Below, one piece after another: positions 10,458 through 21,091 of a DNA stretch of 64,000 nucleotides; positions within the stretch are counted from its first letter, which is position 1, and each line of letters begins with the position of its first letter. Both the position numbers and the translations under genes were made by a program. The notes below the pieces were generated by a model that was not told where the DNA came from, ran no database searches, and saw only the letters and a program-made list of their open reading frames with translations. The stretch lies in the NCBI RefSeq assembly GCF_001043895.1, contig NZ_JTHF01000120.1:1-64000 (forward strand), given 5' to 3'. Origin of the DNA: Methylobacterium indicum (lineage in GTDB: Bacteria > Pseudomonadota > Alphaproteobacteria > Rhizobiales > Beijerinckiaceae).

Positions 10458-10544
10458 ATCCCGCGCTTCGTCCGTTCCCGGATATTTCCTCGGACGGCCC
10501 TGCTGATCCCGAACGTCACCGCAGCGTGCCGGCAGGAGACCCGC

Positions 10545-11981
10545 GTGGAACACGAGATCTACCGCTGGCTCGGTATCCCGGCGTCGATCCAGTCGGAGGT
10601 GCTGGCGCCCCTCGGCCTGGCGCTGGCGGTCATCGTCACGGTCCATGTGCTGATGAACAAGCGCGAGGTCGGCGCGGCGATCGGCTGGATCGGGCTCGGC
10701 TGGCTCTCTCCGGCGCTCGGCAGCCTCCTCTACGTGATGTTCGGGATCAACCGGGTGAGCCGCCGCGCCCGCCGCCTGCCGGTGCTGCCCGGACCGCGGC
10801 CCGGCGCCCCGCCGGCGCCGGTGGCCGAGGTGCCGGAGGCGTTCGCCCCCTTGCGGCGGGCGGTCGAGCGGATCAGCGGCCTGCCGCTGGTCGCCGGCAA
10901 CGGTATCCGGCGCTACCGCCACGGCGACGAGGCCTACCCGGCGATGCTCCTGGCGATCGCCGAGGCCGAGACCAGCGTCGCCCTGTCGAGCTACATCATG
11001 CGCGACGACGACAGCGGCCGGGCCTTCGCGGCGGCGCTGGCCGCCGCCAAAGCCCGGGGCGTCGCGGTCTGCGTCCTGATCGACGGCATCGGCAGCGGCT
11101 ACTTCTTCCCGGCGATGTACCGGCGCCTGCGGTCTCTCGGCATCCCGGCCGGCCTGTTCATGCATTCGGCGCTGCCCTGGCGGATGCCGTTCCTCAACCT
11201 GCGCACCCACAAGAAGCTTCTTCTGATCGACGGCCGGGTCGGCTTCGTCGGCGGGGTCAACATCGCCGACGAGAACGTCATGGCGAAGGACCCGCCCGAT
11301 CCGGTGCGCGACAGCCATTTCCGCATCGACGGACCGGTTGTCGGCCAGCTCGCCCAGGCGTTCTGGCGCGACTGGGCCTTCGTGAAGGGCGAGGACCTGG
11401 AGGGGCCGGCCTGGTTCCCGCAGATCCCCCCGGCCGGCGCCTCGCTCGCCCGCGTCGTCACCTCGGGGCCGGATGCGGATATCGAGAAGATCGAGTTCGT
11501 GGTGCTGGAGGCGCTCGCCACCGCCCGTCACTCGGTGCGCTTCGCCACCCCCTACTTCCTGCCGAGCGAGATGCTGCTGACGGCGCTCGGCCTCGCGGCG
11601 ATGCGGGGCGTGATCGTCGACGTCATCATTCCGCAGGCGAGCAACCACCGGGTGGTCGACTGGGCGACCCGCGCCCATGTCGGGCCGCTGCTCGAGGCCG
11701 GCGTGCGGATCTGGCTCGACCGGCCGCCCTTCGACCACTCGAAGCTGATGGTGGTGGACGATTCCTGGTGCTTCGTCGGCAGCGCCAACTGGGACAGCCG
11801 CAGCTTCCGGCTGAACTTCGAACTCAACGTCGAGGTCTACGACCCCGCCTTCGCCGCCGATCTCAACCGGCTGATGCAGGCCAAGATGGAGGCGCGGCTC
11901 ACCGCCGACGACCTCAACTCTCGCGGGATGGCCGTGCGCCTGCGCGACGCCGCCGTCCGATTGCTGCTGCCATATCTTTGA
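10545..11981 (+). CDS. cls: Cardiolipin synthase (phospholipase D family)
   Basis: About 478 residues. Two N-terminal hydrophobic helices (near residues 15-60) precede a phospholipase D core with two HKD motifs: H222-x-K224-x4-D229 in THKKLLLIDG, and H398-x-K400-x4-D405 in DHSKLMVVDD. It would condense two phosphatidylglycerols to cardiolipin at the inner membrane. I chose GTG 10545 because AGGAGA lies just upstream and the resulting N-terminus VEHEIYRWLG leads into the first helix. The last 68 bases overlap the 3' end of the convergent EEP gene. Confidence 0.88.
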   Translation: MEHEIYRWLGIPASIQSEVLAPLGLALAVIVTVHVLMNKREVGAAIGWIGLGWLSPALGSLLYVMFGINRVSRRARRLPVLPGPRPGAPPAPVAEVPEAFAPLRRAVERISGLPLVAGNGIRRYRHGDEAYPAMLLAIAEAETSVALSSYIMRDDDSGRAFAAALAAAKARGVAVCVLIDGIGSGYFFPAMYRRLRSLGIPAGLFMHSALPWRMPFLNLRTHKKLLLIDGRVGFVGGVNIADENVMAKDPPDPVRDSHFRIDGPVVGQLAQAFWRDWAFVKGEDLEGPAWFPQIPPAGASLARVVTSGPDADIEKIEFVVLEALATARHSVRFATPYFLPSEMLLTALGLAAMRGVIVDVIIPQASNHRVVDWATRAHVGPLLEAGVRIWLDRPPFDHSKLMVVDDSWCFVGSANWDSRSFRLNFELNVEVYDPAFAADLNRLMQAKMEARLTADDLNSRGMAVRLRDAAVRLLLPYL

Positions 11982-12735
11982 GCGGCACCCGCTTGCGAAA
12001 ATCCTCGGCCCGGTCGCGGAACGCCGCGATCCGGTCGCGCAGCGGCTCCCGCCGCCCCTGCGGGTTGCCGGGTTCGAGATGGACCACGATCGGCCGGTGA
12101 TCCGAGGCACCCCGCGGCAGCACCGCCTGGCCCCGGCAGGTGAGCCCGCGCACCAGGCAGCGGTCGAGGCGCAGGGGCACGAGATCGACCATGGCGTGGG
12201 TCGGATGGCGCGGTCCGACGTCCTGGAACCCCGGCAGCAGCGCCGGCCCGACGATGTTGTAGTCGCCGAGCACCGCGGCGCGCACCGGCAGATTCTGGGC
12301 GATGCGGCGCAGCTGGCGCCGGTTGAGCACCTGCCCGTGCGACAGGTGGACGTTGGCGACCCCGAACGACCCGAGATCGAGGATCTGGCAGACCCGGTCG
12401 ATCAGCGCGCCCGACGGCAGCGTGATCACCCGCGGCGGGTTCGGCCACGGGGTCGGGCTCCACATCGCGAGGCCGTGGATGCGCTTCGGGAGCGGGGCCC
12501 AGGCATAGTGCCCCCCGACCCGCGCCTGCAGCTCGGTGATGTCGACGGTCGCCTCCTGCATCAGCAGCAGGTCCGGCTTCTCCTGCGCGATCAGCGCCTC
12601 GAGGGCATCGACCGTCGCGCCGGTCCGTCGCAGCAGGTTCCAGCTGATGATCTTGCGTGGGCCGGGCCGGTGCGGGACGTGCCCGGTCGCGGAGGTCGGG
12701 GGCTCGGCGGGCAGGAGATGATGGGGAGGCAGCAT
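11914..12735 (-). CDS. Endonuclease/exonuclease/phosphatase (EEP) family protein
   Basis: The 273-residue EEP-fold phosphodiesterase has ISWNLLR (first metal/Asn motif), LLLMQEA (catalytic Glu), ANVHLSHGQVLNRRQLR, LGDYNIVGP and the terminal SDHRPIVV. The gene lies 194 bases downstream of murD on the same strand, so it may be transcribed with the dcw genes. Its Arg-rich C-terminus is encoded antisense to the last codons of cls. The substrate is unknown; relatives include sphingomyelinase-like, nuclease and inositol-phosphatase-like enzymes. I chose the ATG at 12735; an upstream extension in frame looks non-native. Confidence 0.82.
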   Translation of the reverse strand: MLPPHHLLPAEPPTSATGHVPHRPGPRKIISWNLLRRTGATVDALEALIAQEKPDLLLMQEATVDITELQARVGGHYAWAPLPKRIHGLAMWSPTPWPNPPRVITLPSGALIDRVCQILDLGSFGVANVHLSHGQVLNRRQLRRIAQNLPVRAAVLGDYNIVGPALLPGFQDVGPRHPTHAMVDLVPLRLDRCLVRGLTCRGQAVLPRGASDHRPIVVHLEPGNPQGRREPLRDRIAAFRDRAEDFRKRVPLKDMAAAIGRRRRAGARPSRES

Positions 12736-12929
12736 GGCACCGGCTGGCAGCGCATGGAGGGGCCGGCACGAGGGCGGGGAAGCACCGCCCGGGCGCGCGC
12801 CGGGCCCGCGCGAGGCCCGTCCGGCGGCAAGCCCCATACGCCGATTTGCCCGCCCTGGGAACGGCGCCCCCGGCACAGGGGGCCCGAGGCCGGCGCTCGG
12901 CCACGGGGCGATCCCGGCATCCGGGCCTC

Positions 12930-14318
12930 TCAGGCGCCGGGGGGGCGCAGGCCCGGCAGGGCCCGGACGAGATCGCGGAACTGGTCGCCGCGATCCTCGA
13001 AGCTGCGGAACTGGTCGTAGGAGGCGCAGGCCGGCGAGAGCAGCACCACCGGCTCGCCCGACGCGTCCGCCTCGGCCGCGGCGGCGGCCTCGGCGACCGC
13101 GGCGGACAGCGTGCCGCAGCGGCTGAACGGCACCTGCCCGTCGAGGGTGGCGGCGAAGTCGTCGCTCGCCGCGCCGATCAGGTAGGCGTGGGCGATGCGG
13201 GGGAAGTACGGCGCGAGGCTCGCGATCCCGCCCTCCTTCGGCTTGCCGCCGAGGATCCAGTGGACGCGCTGGAAGGCCGAGAGCGCCTTCTCGGTCGAAT
13301 CGGCGTTGGTGGCCTTCGAGTCGTTGATGAACAGGACGGAGCCGCGGCGCCCGACCTCCTCCATCCGGTGCGGCAGGCCCGGAAAGCTCGCGAGGGCCGC
13401 CGCGAAGGCGTCCGGCGTCACGCCGAGCTCGCGCGCCACCGCGTAGGCGATGGCGGCGTTCTGCCAGTTATGGGCGCCGCGCAGCGACCCGATGCCGGCG
13501 AGATCCGCCACCGGCTCCGCCGGCTCCCGGCGGCCGTCGATCACGATGCCGTTGCGGGCGAGGATGCCCGGCCCCTCCCCCGCCTCGCCGACATGGATGC
13601 GGGTGATCGGACCCTGCCGGCGCCCGGCGATCGCCCGGCAGTATTCGTCGTCGACCCCGACCACGGCATGCGCGGCGCCGGTCACCAACCGCTCCTTGAT
13701 GGCGGCGTAGCGCATCATGTCGCCGTGGCGGTCGAGATGGTCGGGCGTGAGGTTGAGGAGCACGCCGATGGTGGGGGCGAGCGAGGGCGTCAGGTCGATC
13801 TGGAACGAGGACAGCTCGATGACGTGGACCCGGTCGGGCGAGGGCGGCGCGAGCGACAGGATCGCCGTGCCGATATTGCCGCCCATCTGCACGTCGCGGC
13901 CCGCGGCCGTGAGGACGTGGGCGATCAGCGCCGTGGTGGTCGACTTGCCGTTGGTGCCGGTGATGGCGACGAAGGGCGCCTCCGGGCTCGTCGCCGCGCG
14001 CTCGCGGCAGAAGAGTTCGATGTCGCCGATCACCGGCACGCCCGCCGCCTCGGCGAGGTCAACGGTCCAGTGCGGCACCGGGTGGGTCAGGGGCACGCCC
14101 GGCGCAAGCACCAGGGCGGCAAAGCCGCCCCACTCCGCCCGGCGCAGGTCGCCGGTCGCGATGCCCTGCTCGCGCGCCGCCTCCATCCGCGCCGGGTTGT
14201 CGTCGCAGGCGACGACATGGGCGCCGCCGGCCTTGAGGCTGAGCGCCGTGGCGAGGCCCGAGCCGCCGAGACCGAACAGGGCGACGGACTGGCCGGCGAA
14301 GGTGGTGGAGGGTGTCAT
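12930..14318 (-). CDS. murD: UDP-N-acetylmuramoyl-L-alanine--D-glutamate ligase
   Basis: The 462-residue cytoplasmic Mur ligase adds D-Glu to UDP-MurNAc-L-Ala. The N-terminal Rossmann-like domain ([17 protein letters not shown]) is followed by the ATP P-loop [14 protein letters not shown], the [20 protein letters not shown] segment carrying the lysine that is carbamylated in the family, and a C-terminal domain with [13 protein letters not shown] and [11 protein letters not shown]. It is separated from mraY by 390 bases filled with hairpins, so it may have its own promoter. The genes that normally follow (ftsW, murG, murC) are absent. Confidence 0.97.
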   Translation of the reverse strand: MTPSTTFAGQSVALFGLGGSGLATALSLKAGGAHVVACDDNPARMEAAREQGIATGDLRRAEWGGFAALVLAPGVPLTHPVPHWTVDLAEAAGVPVIGDIELFCRERAATSPEAPFVAITGTNGKSTTTALIAHVLTAAGRDVQMGGNIGTAILSLAPPSPDRVHVIELSSFQIDLTPSLAPTIGVLLNLTPDHLDRHGDMMRYAAIKERLVTGAAHAVVGVDDEYCRAIAGRRQGPITRIHVGEAGEGPGILARNGIVIDGRREPAEPVADLAGIGSLRGAHNWQNAAIAYAVARELGVTPDAFAAALASFPGLPHRMEEVGRRGSVLFINDSKATNADSTEKALSAFQRVHWILGGKPKEGGIASLAPYFPRIAHAYLIGAASDDFAATLDGQVPFSRCGTLSAAVAEAAAAAEADASGEPVVLLSPACASYDQFRSFEDRGDQFRDLVRALPGLRPPGA

Positions 14319-14412
14319 GCGGTGTCCGCTGGATACGTCGGGATGGCGCGGGCCCTCCCCGTCTCCATCGACTTACGCATCCACACACCGCCGAAAATTG
14401 GCGCGGATCTCT

Positions 14413-14595
14413 CCTCTCCCCGCGGGCGGGGAGAGGGCTGCATTCCCGTCCAGGGAATGCAGCAAGCCCGCAGGGCGAAGGTGAGGGGGGGCTTCCGGAT
14501 TGGTCTCATCCGGCACCTCCCCCTCACCTTCGGCTGCCGCCTCGCTCCGGTGACGACAAGGTCACCGGAGCCCTCTCCCCGCCCGCGGGGAGAGG
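14413..14595. repeat. Cluster of nested palindromes between mraY and murD
   Basis: Five hairpins lie in a row. The first is cctctcccc/ggggagagg (14413-14436). The second is gctgcattccc/gggaatgcagc (14437-14463). The third is cgaaggtgaggggg/ccccctcaccttcg (14476-14531). The fourth is ctccggtgac/gtcaccggag (14545-14570). The fifth is cctctcccc/ggggagagg (14572-14595). The outer two are the same sequence in opposite orientation, so the whole unit is itself an inverted repeat. It resembles a compound REP/BIME-type element. The remaining intergenic sequence (14319-14412 and 14596-14708) shows no ORF I trust. Confidence 0.8.
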
Positions 14596-14708
14596 GGACG
14601 CGCACGCCCGCCCCGACATGTGATTCCGCAAGCCCGCATGGGACAGGGATGCACCTTACTTTCAAGCCTCCGCCGGGATTGCAATAGCTCTCCCGCAAAC
14701 GCGAGCGA

Positions 14709-15794
14709 CTACCGCAGCTTCAGGGTCGCGAGGCCGAGCAGCGCCAGGACGACGGCGATGATCCAGAACCGGATCACGACCTGCGGCTCCTTCCAGCCCT
14801 TCTGCTCGAAGTGGTGGTGGATCGGCGCCATGCGGAAGACGCGCTTGCCGGTGAGCTTGAACGACGCGACCTGGATGATGACCGACAGGATCTCCAGCAC
14901 GAACAGGCCGCCGACGATGCCGAGCACGATCTCGTGCTTGGTCGCCACCGCGACGGTGCCGAGCAGGCCGCCGAGCGCCAGCGAGCCGGTATCGCCCATG
15001 AAGATCTGGGCCGGCGGCGCGTTGAACCACAGGAAGCCGAGGCCCGCCCCGATCAGCGCGCCGCAGATCACCGCGAGCTCGCCGGTGCCCGGGACGTAGT
15101 TCACCTGGAGGTAGGAGGCGTAGATCACGTTGCCGACGAGGTAGGCGATGATCCCGAAGGTGGCCGCCGCGATCATCACCGGCACGATGGCGAGCCCGTC
15201 GAGGCCGTCGGTGATGTTGACCGCGTTGCCCGCGCCCACGATCACGAAGCCCGCGAAGGCGACGTAGAACAGGCCGAGATTGATGATCGCGTCCTTGAAG
15301 ACCGGGAAGGCGAGCCGGTAGGCGAGGCCCGGCGCCGAGTACTCGGCCACCGCCACGCAGGCCGCGATCGCGATCAGCGCCTCGAGGCCGAGGCGGAACT
15401 TGCCGGAAAAGCCCTTGTGGCTCTGCTTCGTGACCTTGAGATAGTCGTCGTAGAAGCCGATGGCGCCGAAGCCCAGCGTCACCATCATGACGATCCAGAC
15501 GTAGTGGTTGCGCGGGTTGGCCCAGAGCAGCACCGCCACCAGCGTGCCCGCCAGGATCATCAGCCCGCCCATGGTCGGCGTGCCGCGCTTCGTCAGCAGG
15601 TGCGATTGCGGGCCGTCCTCGCGGATCGGCTGGCCCTTGCCCTGGCGCAGGCGCAGGAGCGAGATGATCCAGGGCCCGAACCAGAACACGAAGAAGCCCG
15701 CCGTGAACAGCGCGCCGCCGGTCCGGAAGGTGATGTAGCGGAAGACATTGAGCGGCGAGAACACGCCGCTCAGGTCGGAGAGGAGGTAGAGCAT
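14709..15794 (-). CDS. mraY: Phospho-N-acetylmuramoyl-pentapeptide transferase
   Basis: The 361-residue polytopic membrane enzyme makes lipid I from UDP-MurNAc-pentapeptide and undecaprenyl phosphate. Diagnostic segments are [27 protein letters not shown] (the Asp-Asp motif), [26 protein letters not shown] and [12 protein letters not shown]. About ten hydrophobic helices are visible. It is 83 bases downstream of murF on the same strand, in the usual dcw order. Confidence 0.98.
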   Translation of the reverse strand: MLYLLSDLSGVFSPLNVFRYITFRTGGALFTAGFFVFWFGPWIISLLRLRQGKGQPIREDGPQSHLLTKRGTPTMGGLMILAGTLVAVLLWANPRNHYVWIVMMVTLGFGAIGFYDDYLKVTKQSHKGFSGKFRLGLEALIAIAACVAVAEYSAPGLAYRLAFPVFKDAIINLGLFYVAFAGFVIVGAGNAVNITDGLDGLAIVPVMIAAATFGIIAYLVGNVIYASYLQVNYVPGTGELAVICGALIGAGLGFLWFNAPPAQIFMGDTGSLALGGLLGTVAVATKHEIVLGIVGGLFVLEILSVIIQVASFKLTGKRVFRMAPIHHHFEQKGWKEPQVVIRFWIIAVVLALLGLATLKLR

Positions 15795-15877
15795 CCCGGA
15801 TTCATCCGATCGTGGGCGAGCGGCAGCCCCGGGTTCTGAGGCCCGCGCCGCCGCGTCAGAAGTCCTTCGAGGGTCGC

Positions 15878-17335
15878 TCAGCCGGACCGGCCGACGGCGA
15901 GATCCTGGTCGGCGCCGCCGTAGCGGGCTTTGAGCGCCTCGACAATCCGCCCCATGCGGGTGCTGTTCGAGCCCTTGACCACCACGGCGTCGCCGGAGCG
16001 CAGGAGGTCGAGCAGCGGATCGACGAGCTCGGCCGAGCTCGGCCGGGCGGCAGCGCGGCGGGAGGCCGGCAGCGCCTCGAACAGCTCCTGCATCAGGGGG
16101 CCAGCGGTGAGGACGAGGTCGATGCCGTGCTCCTCGATCGCCGCCGCCAGGTCGCGGTGCAGGGCGGGCGCATCGGTGCCGAGTTCCATCATGTCGCCCA
16201 GGACCGCGATGCGGCGGCCCGCGGTCTCGACCCCGGCGAGCGTGCTGAGGGCGGCCCGGATCGAGGCCGGGTTGGCGTTGTAGCTCTCGTCGACGAGGAG
16301 CGCCTCGCCGTCGCCGATGCGCAGCATCGTGCGGGCGCCGCGGCCGGCCGGCGGGCGCAGCTGCGCCAGCGAGAGGGCGGCGAGCGCAAGATCGGCGCCG
16401 AGCGCCTGCACGGCGGCGACGACCGCGAGCGAGTTCAGCGCCGTGTGCCGGCCCGGGGTGCCGAGCTGGTAGGTGACCGCCTGGCCCATCGCCCGCACGT
16501 CGACGATCGAGAGGTCGGGGCGCATCACGATGCGTTCGGCCCGCACGTCGGCCTCGCGATGCTCGCCGAAGCTCACGATGCGGCCGGCCCGGGAGGCGAG
16601 CGCATGCGCCTTCAGCCGCTCGAAATTCGGGTTGTCGCGGTTGATGATCGCGACGCCGCCGGGCTCCAGGCCGGAGAAGATCTCGCCCTTGGCGTCGGCG
16701 ATGCCCGACAGCGAGCGGAAATGCTCGATATGGACCGGCTCGACGGTCGTGACGATCGCGATCTCGGGCCGCACCAGCCGGGTCAGGGGAGCGATCTCGC
16801 CGGCATGGTTCATGCCGACCTCGAACACCCCGAAGGCGCTCGATGCCGGCATCCGGCTCAAGGTGAGGGGAACGCCCCAGTGGTTGTTGTAGGAGGCGAC
16901 CGAGGCGTGGGTGGCGCCTTGCGCGGCGAGCACGTGGCGCAGGGCCTCCTTGGTGCCGGTCTTGCCGACCGAGCCGGTGACGGCGAGCACCCGTGCGCCC
17001 GTCCGGGCACGCGCCGCGACCGCCAAGCCCTGCATGGCGGCGAGCACGCCGTCCTCGCCCCGGGACGGCACGGCGATCACCGGGCCGGCATCCGTGAGAT
17101 CGCCAACCCGCTCCTCGGCCACCACGGCGGCGCCGGCGCCGCGCGCGAGCGCGTCGTGCACGAAGTCGTGGCCGTCGCGGGCCTCGCCCCGGATGGCGAA
17201 GAACAGGTCCCCGACCTTCAGGGTCCGGGTGTCGATCGAGATTCCGGACAGGTCCCGCGGCGCGGAGGCGTCCGCGACGACCCGGCCGCCCATGGCGGCG
17301 GCGGCGTCGTCCAGGGTCCAGAGAGGCTCGGTCAT
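15878..17335 (-). CDS. murF: UDP-N-acetylmuramoyl-tripeptide--D-alanyl-D-alanine ligase
   Basis: The 485-residue cytoplasmic Mur ligase adds D-Ala-D-Ala to the tripeptide precursor. The P-loop region is [16 protein letters not shown]. The ATP-binding [15 protein letters not shown] and the acceptor-domain [16 protein letters not shown] are MurF-specific. The ATG overlaps the murE stop by 4 bases (ATGA), indicating translational coupling. Confidence 0.97.
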   Translation of the reverse strand: MTEPLWTLDDAAAAMGGRVVADASAPRDLSGISIDTRTLKVGDLFFAIRGEARDGHDFVHDALARGAGAAVVAEERVGDLTDAGPVIAVPSRGEDGVLAAMQGLAVAARARTGARVLAVTGSVGKTGTKEALRHVLAAQGATHASVASYNNHWGVPLTLSRMPASSAFGVFEVGMNHAGEIAPLTRLVRPEIAIVTTVEPVHIEHFRSLSGIADAKGEIFSGLEPGGVAIINRDNPNFERLKAHALASRAGRIVSFGEHREADVRAERIVMRPDLSIVDVRAMGQAVTYQLGTPGRHTALNSLAVVAAVQALGADLALAALSLAQLRPPAGRGARTMLRIGDGEALLVDESYNANPASIRAALSTLAGVETAGRRIAVLGDMMELGTDAPALHRDLAAAIEEHGIDLVLTAGPLMQELFEALPASRRAAARPSSAELVDPLLDLLRSGDAVVVKGSNSTRMGRIVEALKARYGGADQDLAVGRSG

Positions 17336-18789
17336 GCGCGGGTCTCCTCGATCGCGCTCAGGACCGCGTCGCGGTCGGAGAAGGGCAATCTGCGGTCGCC
17401 GATGATCTGGCCGGTTTCATGACCTTTGCCGGCTACCAGCAGCACGTCGCCGGCACGAAGGTCGCGTACCGCCGACCGGATGGCCTCGGCCCGGTCGCCG
17501 ATCTCCTCGGCGCCCGGCGCCGCCGCCAGGATCGCGGCGCGGATCGTCGCGGGGTCCTCGCTGCGGGGATTGTCGTCGGTGACGATGACCCGATCGGCCT
17601 TCTCGGCGGCGATCCGGCCCATCAGCGGGCGCTTCGCGCGGTCGCGGTCGCCGCCGCAGCCGACGATGCAGACGAGGCGCCCGGTGGTGAAGGCGCGCAA
17701 GGCGTCGAGGACGTTGGCGAGCGCGTCGGGCTTGTGGGCGTAATCGACGATGCAGAGCGCGTCGCGCACGGTGGCGACCCGCTCCAGCCGCCCGGACACC
17801 CCGGCGAGGTGGCCGAGAGCCGCGACGACCTCGGACTCGCGCCCGGCGCCGGCCGGAGTCGCGAGCACGAGGCCGGCGGCGAGAAGCGCGTTCTCGACCT
17901 GGAACGTCCCGACGAGGGGCAGATCGACCGTGTGGGTGGTCCCGGACACCGCGATCTCGAGGCGCTGGGCGAAATCCTCCTGGCGGGCGGAGACGAGGCG
18001 GACCCCCTCCCCGGCCCGGCCGGTGGTGACGAGGCGCAGGCCGCGGTCGCGAACCGCCGCGATCACCGCCTGGCTCTGCGGCCCGTCGGCGTTGACGACC
18101 GCCGTGCCGTCCTGCGGCAGCAGGGTCGTGAACAGCCGGAGCTTGGCCTGCAGGTAGGCCTCCGGCGTGCCGTGATAGTCGAGGTGGTCGTGGCCCAGAT
18201 TGGTGAAGCCGGCGGCCGTCAGGCGCACCCCGTCGAGGCGGCTCTGCTCGATGCCGTGCGAGGAGGCCTCCATCGCCAGTTCCGTCACGCCGTCGCGGGC
18301 GAGCCGATCGAGGGTCCCGTGCAGCGTGATCGGGTCGGGCGTCGTCAGCGAGCCGTAGGCGGCGCCCGAAGTGGTGATCACCCCGAGCGTGCCGAGGCTC
18401 GCCGCCTGCCGGCCGAGGCGGCCGTAGATCTGGCGCACGAAATCCGCGACCGAGCTCTTGCCGCTGGTGCCGGTGACGGCGACGACCGTGCCGGGCTGGC
18501 CCGGATGCAGCCGGGTGGCGGCGGCGGCGAGCGCGACCCGGGCATCGGGGACCGAGAGATAGGCGACCGAATCGGGCAGGTCGGCCGGGCGCTCGCCCTG
18601 CGCGACCATCGCGACCGCACCCGCCGCCGCGGCTTTCGCCGCGAAGAGCCGGCCGTCCGCGGCGTTGCCGGGCACCGCCAGGAAGACGAAGCCGGGCTCG
18701 ACCTTGCGGCTGTCGGCGGTCAGGCCGGTGACGGGAAGACCGGCATCCGCACCGGCCTCCGCGAACAGGTCGCCGAGGGTGGGGCTCAT
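17332..18789 (-). CDS. murE: UDP-N-acetylmuramoyl-L-alanyl-D-glutamate--meso-diaminopimelate ligase
   Basis: The 485-residue Mur ligase adds the third stem-peptide residue. The P-loop is [14 protein letters not shown]. The DDNPRSEDP motif contains the DNPR signature that marks meso-diaminopimelate rather than lysine specificity. [14 protein letters not shown] and [20 protein letters not shown] (with the carbamylated Lys) are also present. It overlaps ftsI by 4 bases upstream and murF by 4 bases downstream, in a tightly coupled operon. Confidence 0.97.
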   Translation of the reverse strand: MSPTLGDLFAEAGADAGLPVTGLTADSRKVEPGFVFLAVPGNAADGRLFAAKAAAAGAVAMVAQGERPADLPDSVAYLSVPDARVALAAAATRLHPGQPGTVVAVTGTSGKSSVADFVRQIYGRLGRQAASLGTLGVITTSGAAYGSLTTPDPITLHGTLDRLARDGVTELAMEASSHGIEQSRLDGVRLTAAGFTNLGHDHLDYHGTPEAYLQAKLRLFTTLLPQDGTAVVNADGPQSQAVIAAVRDRGLRLVTTGRAGEGVRLVSARQEDFAQRLEIAVSGTTHTVDLPLVGTFQVENALLAAGLVLATPAGAGRESEVVAALGHLAGVSGRLERVATVRDALCIVDYAHKPDALANVLDALRAFTTGRLVCIVGCGGDRDRAKRPLMGRIAAEKADRVIVTDDNPRSEDPATIRAAILAAAPGAEEIGDRAEAIRSAVRDLRAGDVLLVAGKGHETGQIIGDRRLPFSDRDAVLSAIEETRA

Positions 18790-20639
18790 TTTCCGTCCAG
18801 CATGTTGACGTGATAGGCGCCGAGCTTGACCATCAGCGGGAACGGCTTGACCGGCGGCTCGAATTGCGGCGGCAGTCCGAGGATCGGAGCGACCCGGGCG
18901 ATCACCCGGCCGGTCACGACGCCCGAATTGTAGGCGGCAGTGGCGTAGGGGCCGGATTCCGCCGCCACCGGCTGCGGCTCGTCCATGATGGTCACGAACA
19001 GGTATTTCGGCTTGTCCATCGGCGCGACCGCCATGAACGTCGTGAACAGCCGGTTCTTGACGTAGCGGCCGCGGATCACCTTCTCGGCGGTGCCGGTCTT
19101 GCCGCCGACGTAGTAGTACGGAATCGCCGCCTTCTTGGCCGAGCCCTCGGTGGCGTTGAGGCGCATGATGTAGCGCATCGCCTCGCTGGTCTGGGCCGAG
19201 AGCACCTGCGTCGCCTTCTCGCGCGCTTCCGATTCGGTGCGCTTGAGGAAGGTCGGCGTCATCAGGAAACCGCCATTGGCGATCGCCGCCACCGCCGCCG
19301 AGGCCTGGAGCGGCGCCACCGCGAGACCGTGGCCGAACGCGATCGTGATGGTGTTGATCTCGGTCCAGCGCGGCGGGATGATCGGCTCGGCGCTCTCCGG
19401 CAATTCGGTCCGCATCCGGTCGAGCAGGCCCATCTTCTTCAGGAAGGCCTTGTGGCCGGGCACGCCGATGCCGAGCGCCATCTTGGCCGAGCCGATGTTC
19501 GACGAGTGGGTGAAGACCTCCGGCATCGTGATGACCCGGTTGGTGCCGTGATACTCGTGGATCTTCTGCCGGCCCCAGTGCAGCACGCCGCCGCGGGTGT
19601 CGAAGGTCGAGTTGACGGTGAACTTGCCCGAATCGAGCGCCATGGCGAGCGTCATCGCCTTGAAGGTCGAGCCCATCTCGTAGACGCCGACATTCATCCG
19701 GTTGATCCGGTCGGGGTCGAGCGCGTCCTTCGGCTCGTTCGGATCGAAATCGGGGAGCGAGGCGAGCGCGATCACCTCGCCGGTGGTCACGTCGAGGATC
19801 GCGCCGGCCGCCGCCTTGGCGCGGTAATGCTCCATGCCCCAGGCCAGCTCGTCGCGCACCGCGTGCTGGGCGCGCAGGTCGATCGAGAGCTGGACCGGCG
19901 CCATGTCGGCCGATTTCTCGACGAAGCCGAGGCTGGTGAGGTCGCGCAGACCCTGGCGGTCGATGTACTTCTCCATGCCGGCGATGCCGACATTGTCGAG
20001 GTTGGTCACGCCGAGGATGTGGGCGGCCGCGGTGCCGTTCGGGTAGACCCGCTTGTGGTCGGGCAGGAAGCCGACGCCCGGGATGCCGAGGCGGTGGACC
20101 TCGACCTGCTGGCGCGGGGTGATCTCGCGCTTGACCCAGACGAAGCCCTTCTTCGAGGAGAGCTTCTCGCGCAGGTCGCGGGCGTTGATCTCCGGCAGCA
20201 CGGCGGTGAGCAGCTCGACCGCCTCGTCCTTGTCGTAGATGTTCTTCGGCTCGGCGAAGACCGAGACGGTGCGGATGTCCGTGGCCAGGATCTCGCCGTT
20301 GCGGTCGATGATGTCGGGCCGGATCTGAGTCGTGCCGCCGGCCTCGGCGCGGCGGGCCGAGGCGGTGACCGGATCGTCGGGAAACAGCGCGAAGCTGGCG
20401 AGCCGGCCCATCAGGGTGAGGAACACCGCGCCGAAGACGAGGCTGACGAGGCCGACGCGGGCGGAACTGCGCTCCACCGACAGGCGGAACATCGCCGTCA
20501 CGCCGCCGCGCAGCATGGAGGCGAGGCTGCGCCGGGGCGCGGGCGGGGGGGCGTCGTCCACGGGCTGCGCGGTGCCGGCCTCGGGCGCGGCGTCCGTCTC
20601 GAGGGGAGCGTGAGCCTGGAAGTCCGGATCCTGGGTCAC
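18786..20639 (-). CDS. ftsI: Division-specific peptidoglycan transpeptidase FtsI (PBP3)
   Basis: About 617 residues. A cytoplasmic Pro-rich N-tail and one transmembrane helix (near residues 60-80) precede the PBP dimerisation domain and a class B transpeptidase domain. The active serine is S324 in GSTFK, with SSN and KTGTAEK completing the three penicillin-binding motifs. It crosslinks septal peptidoglycan with FtsW. I chose the GTG at 20639 because it lies 5 bases after the ftsL stop; the longer in-frame reading runs inside ftsL. Confidence 0.95.
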   Translation of the reverse strand: MTQDPDFQAHAPLETDAAPEAGTAQPVDDAPPPAPRRSLASMLRGGVTAMFRLSVERSSARVGLVSLVFGAVFLTLMGRLASFALFPDDPVTASARRAEAGGTTQIRPDIIDRNGEILATDIRTVSVFAEPKNIYDKDEAVELLTAVLPEINARDLREKLSSKKGFVWVKREITPRQQVEVHRLGIPGVGFLPDHKRVYPNGTAAAHILGVTNLDNVGIAGMEKYIDRQGLRDLTSLGFVEKSADMAPVQLSIDLRAQHAVRDELAWGMEHYRAKAAAGAILDVTTGEVIALASLPDFDPNEPKDALDPDRINRMNVGVYEMGSTFKAMTLAMALDSGKFTVNSTFDTRGGVLHWGRQKIHEYHGTNRVITMPEVFTHSSNIGSAKMALGIGVPGHKAFLKKMGLLDRMRTELPESAEPIIPPRWTEINTITIAFGHGLAVAPLQASAAVAAIANGGFLMTPTFLKRTESEAREKATQVLSAQTSEAMRYIMRLNATEGSAKKAAIPYYYVGGKTGTAEKVIRGRYVKNRLFTTFMAVAPMDKPKYLFVTIMDEPQPVAAESGPYATAAYNSGVVTGRVIARVAPILGLPPQFEPPVKPFPLMVKLGAYHVNMLDGK

Positions 20640-20644
20640 GGCGC

Positions 20645-21091
20645 CTACCTCTTGGCGGTCGGGGTGCGGGTGGAGGTGGAGCCGGTGGTGCGGGGCTCCT
20701 CGGGCCGGGCCGCGGTGGCCCCGGTGGTCGAGGGCGCGCGTTCCTTGGCGGCCGGGGTCGCGGTGGCGCCGAGGCCGAGCGCCTCGAGCTTGCGGGCGAT
20801 CTCGTCGCCGCGATCGACCTTGGCGGGCAGGTCGGCGAGCCGCGCGAGATGGCCGGTGCCGATCGGCTCCAGCGTCAGGTACTTGTCGACGGCGCCCTGG
20901 AGCCGGTCGGGCCGGGTCAGGAGCTGCCACTCGGCGCGCAGGACCGCGATCGCGTCGCGCTCCTTGCGCAGGCGCGTCTTCAGCTTGGCGACCTGCTCGG
21001 CCTGGTAGAGCGTGTCGTACTTGATCGAGTAGGCGTAGATGGCCGAGGCGATGAGCCCGGCGATCGCCGCGAGGTGCAGGAGGCGGATCAC
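20645..21091 (-). CDS. ftsL: Cell division protein FtsL
   Basis: The 148-residue bitopic protein begins [20 protein letters not shown] (transmembrane helix) followed by a heptad-rich segment ([20 protein letters not shown]) typical of the FtsL coiled coil that pairs with FtsB. The C-terminal third is a low-complexity Ala/Thr/Pro/Arg tail, longer than in enteric FtsL. The GTG at 21091 overlaps the rsmH stop by 4 bases. Identification rests on position between rsmH and ftsI plus topology, since FtsL sequences diverge quickly. Confidence 0.88.
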   Translation of the reverse strand: MIRLLHLAAIAGLIASAIYAYSIKYDTLYQAEQVAKLKTRLRKERDAIAVLRAEWQLLTRPDRLQGAVDKYLTLEPIGTGHLARLADLPAKVDRGDEIARKLEALGLGATATPAAKERAPSTTGATAARPEEPRTTGSTSTRTPTAKR

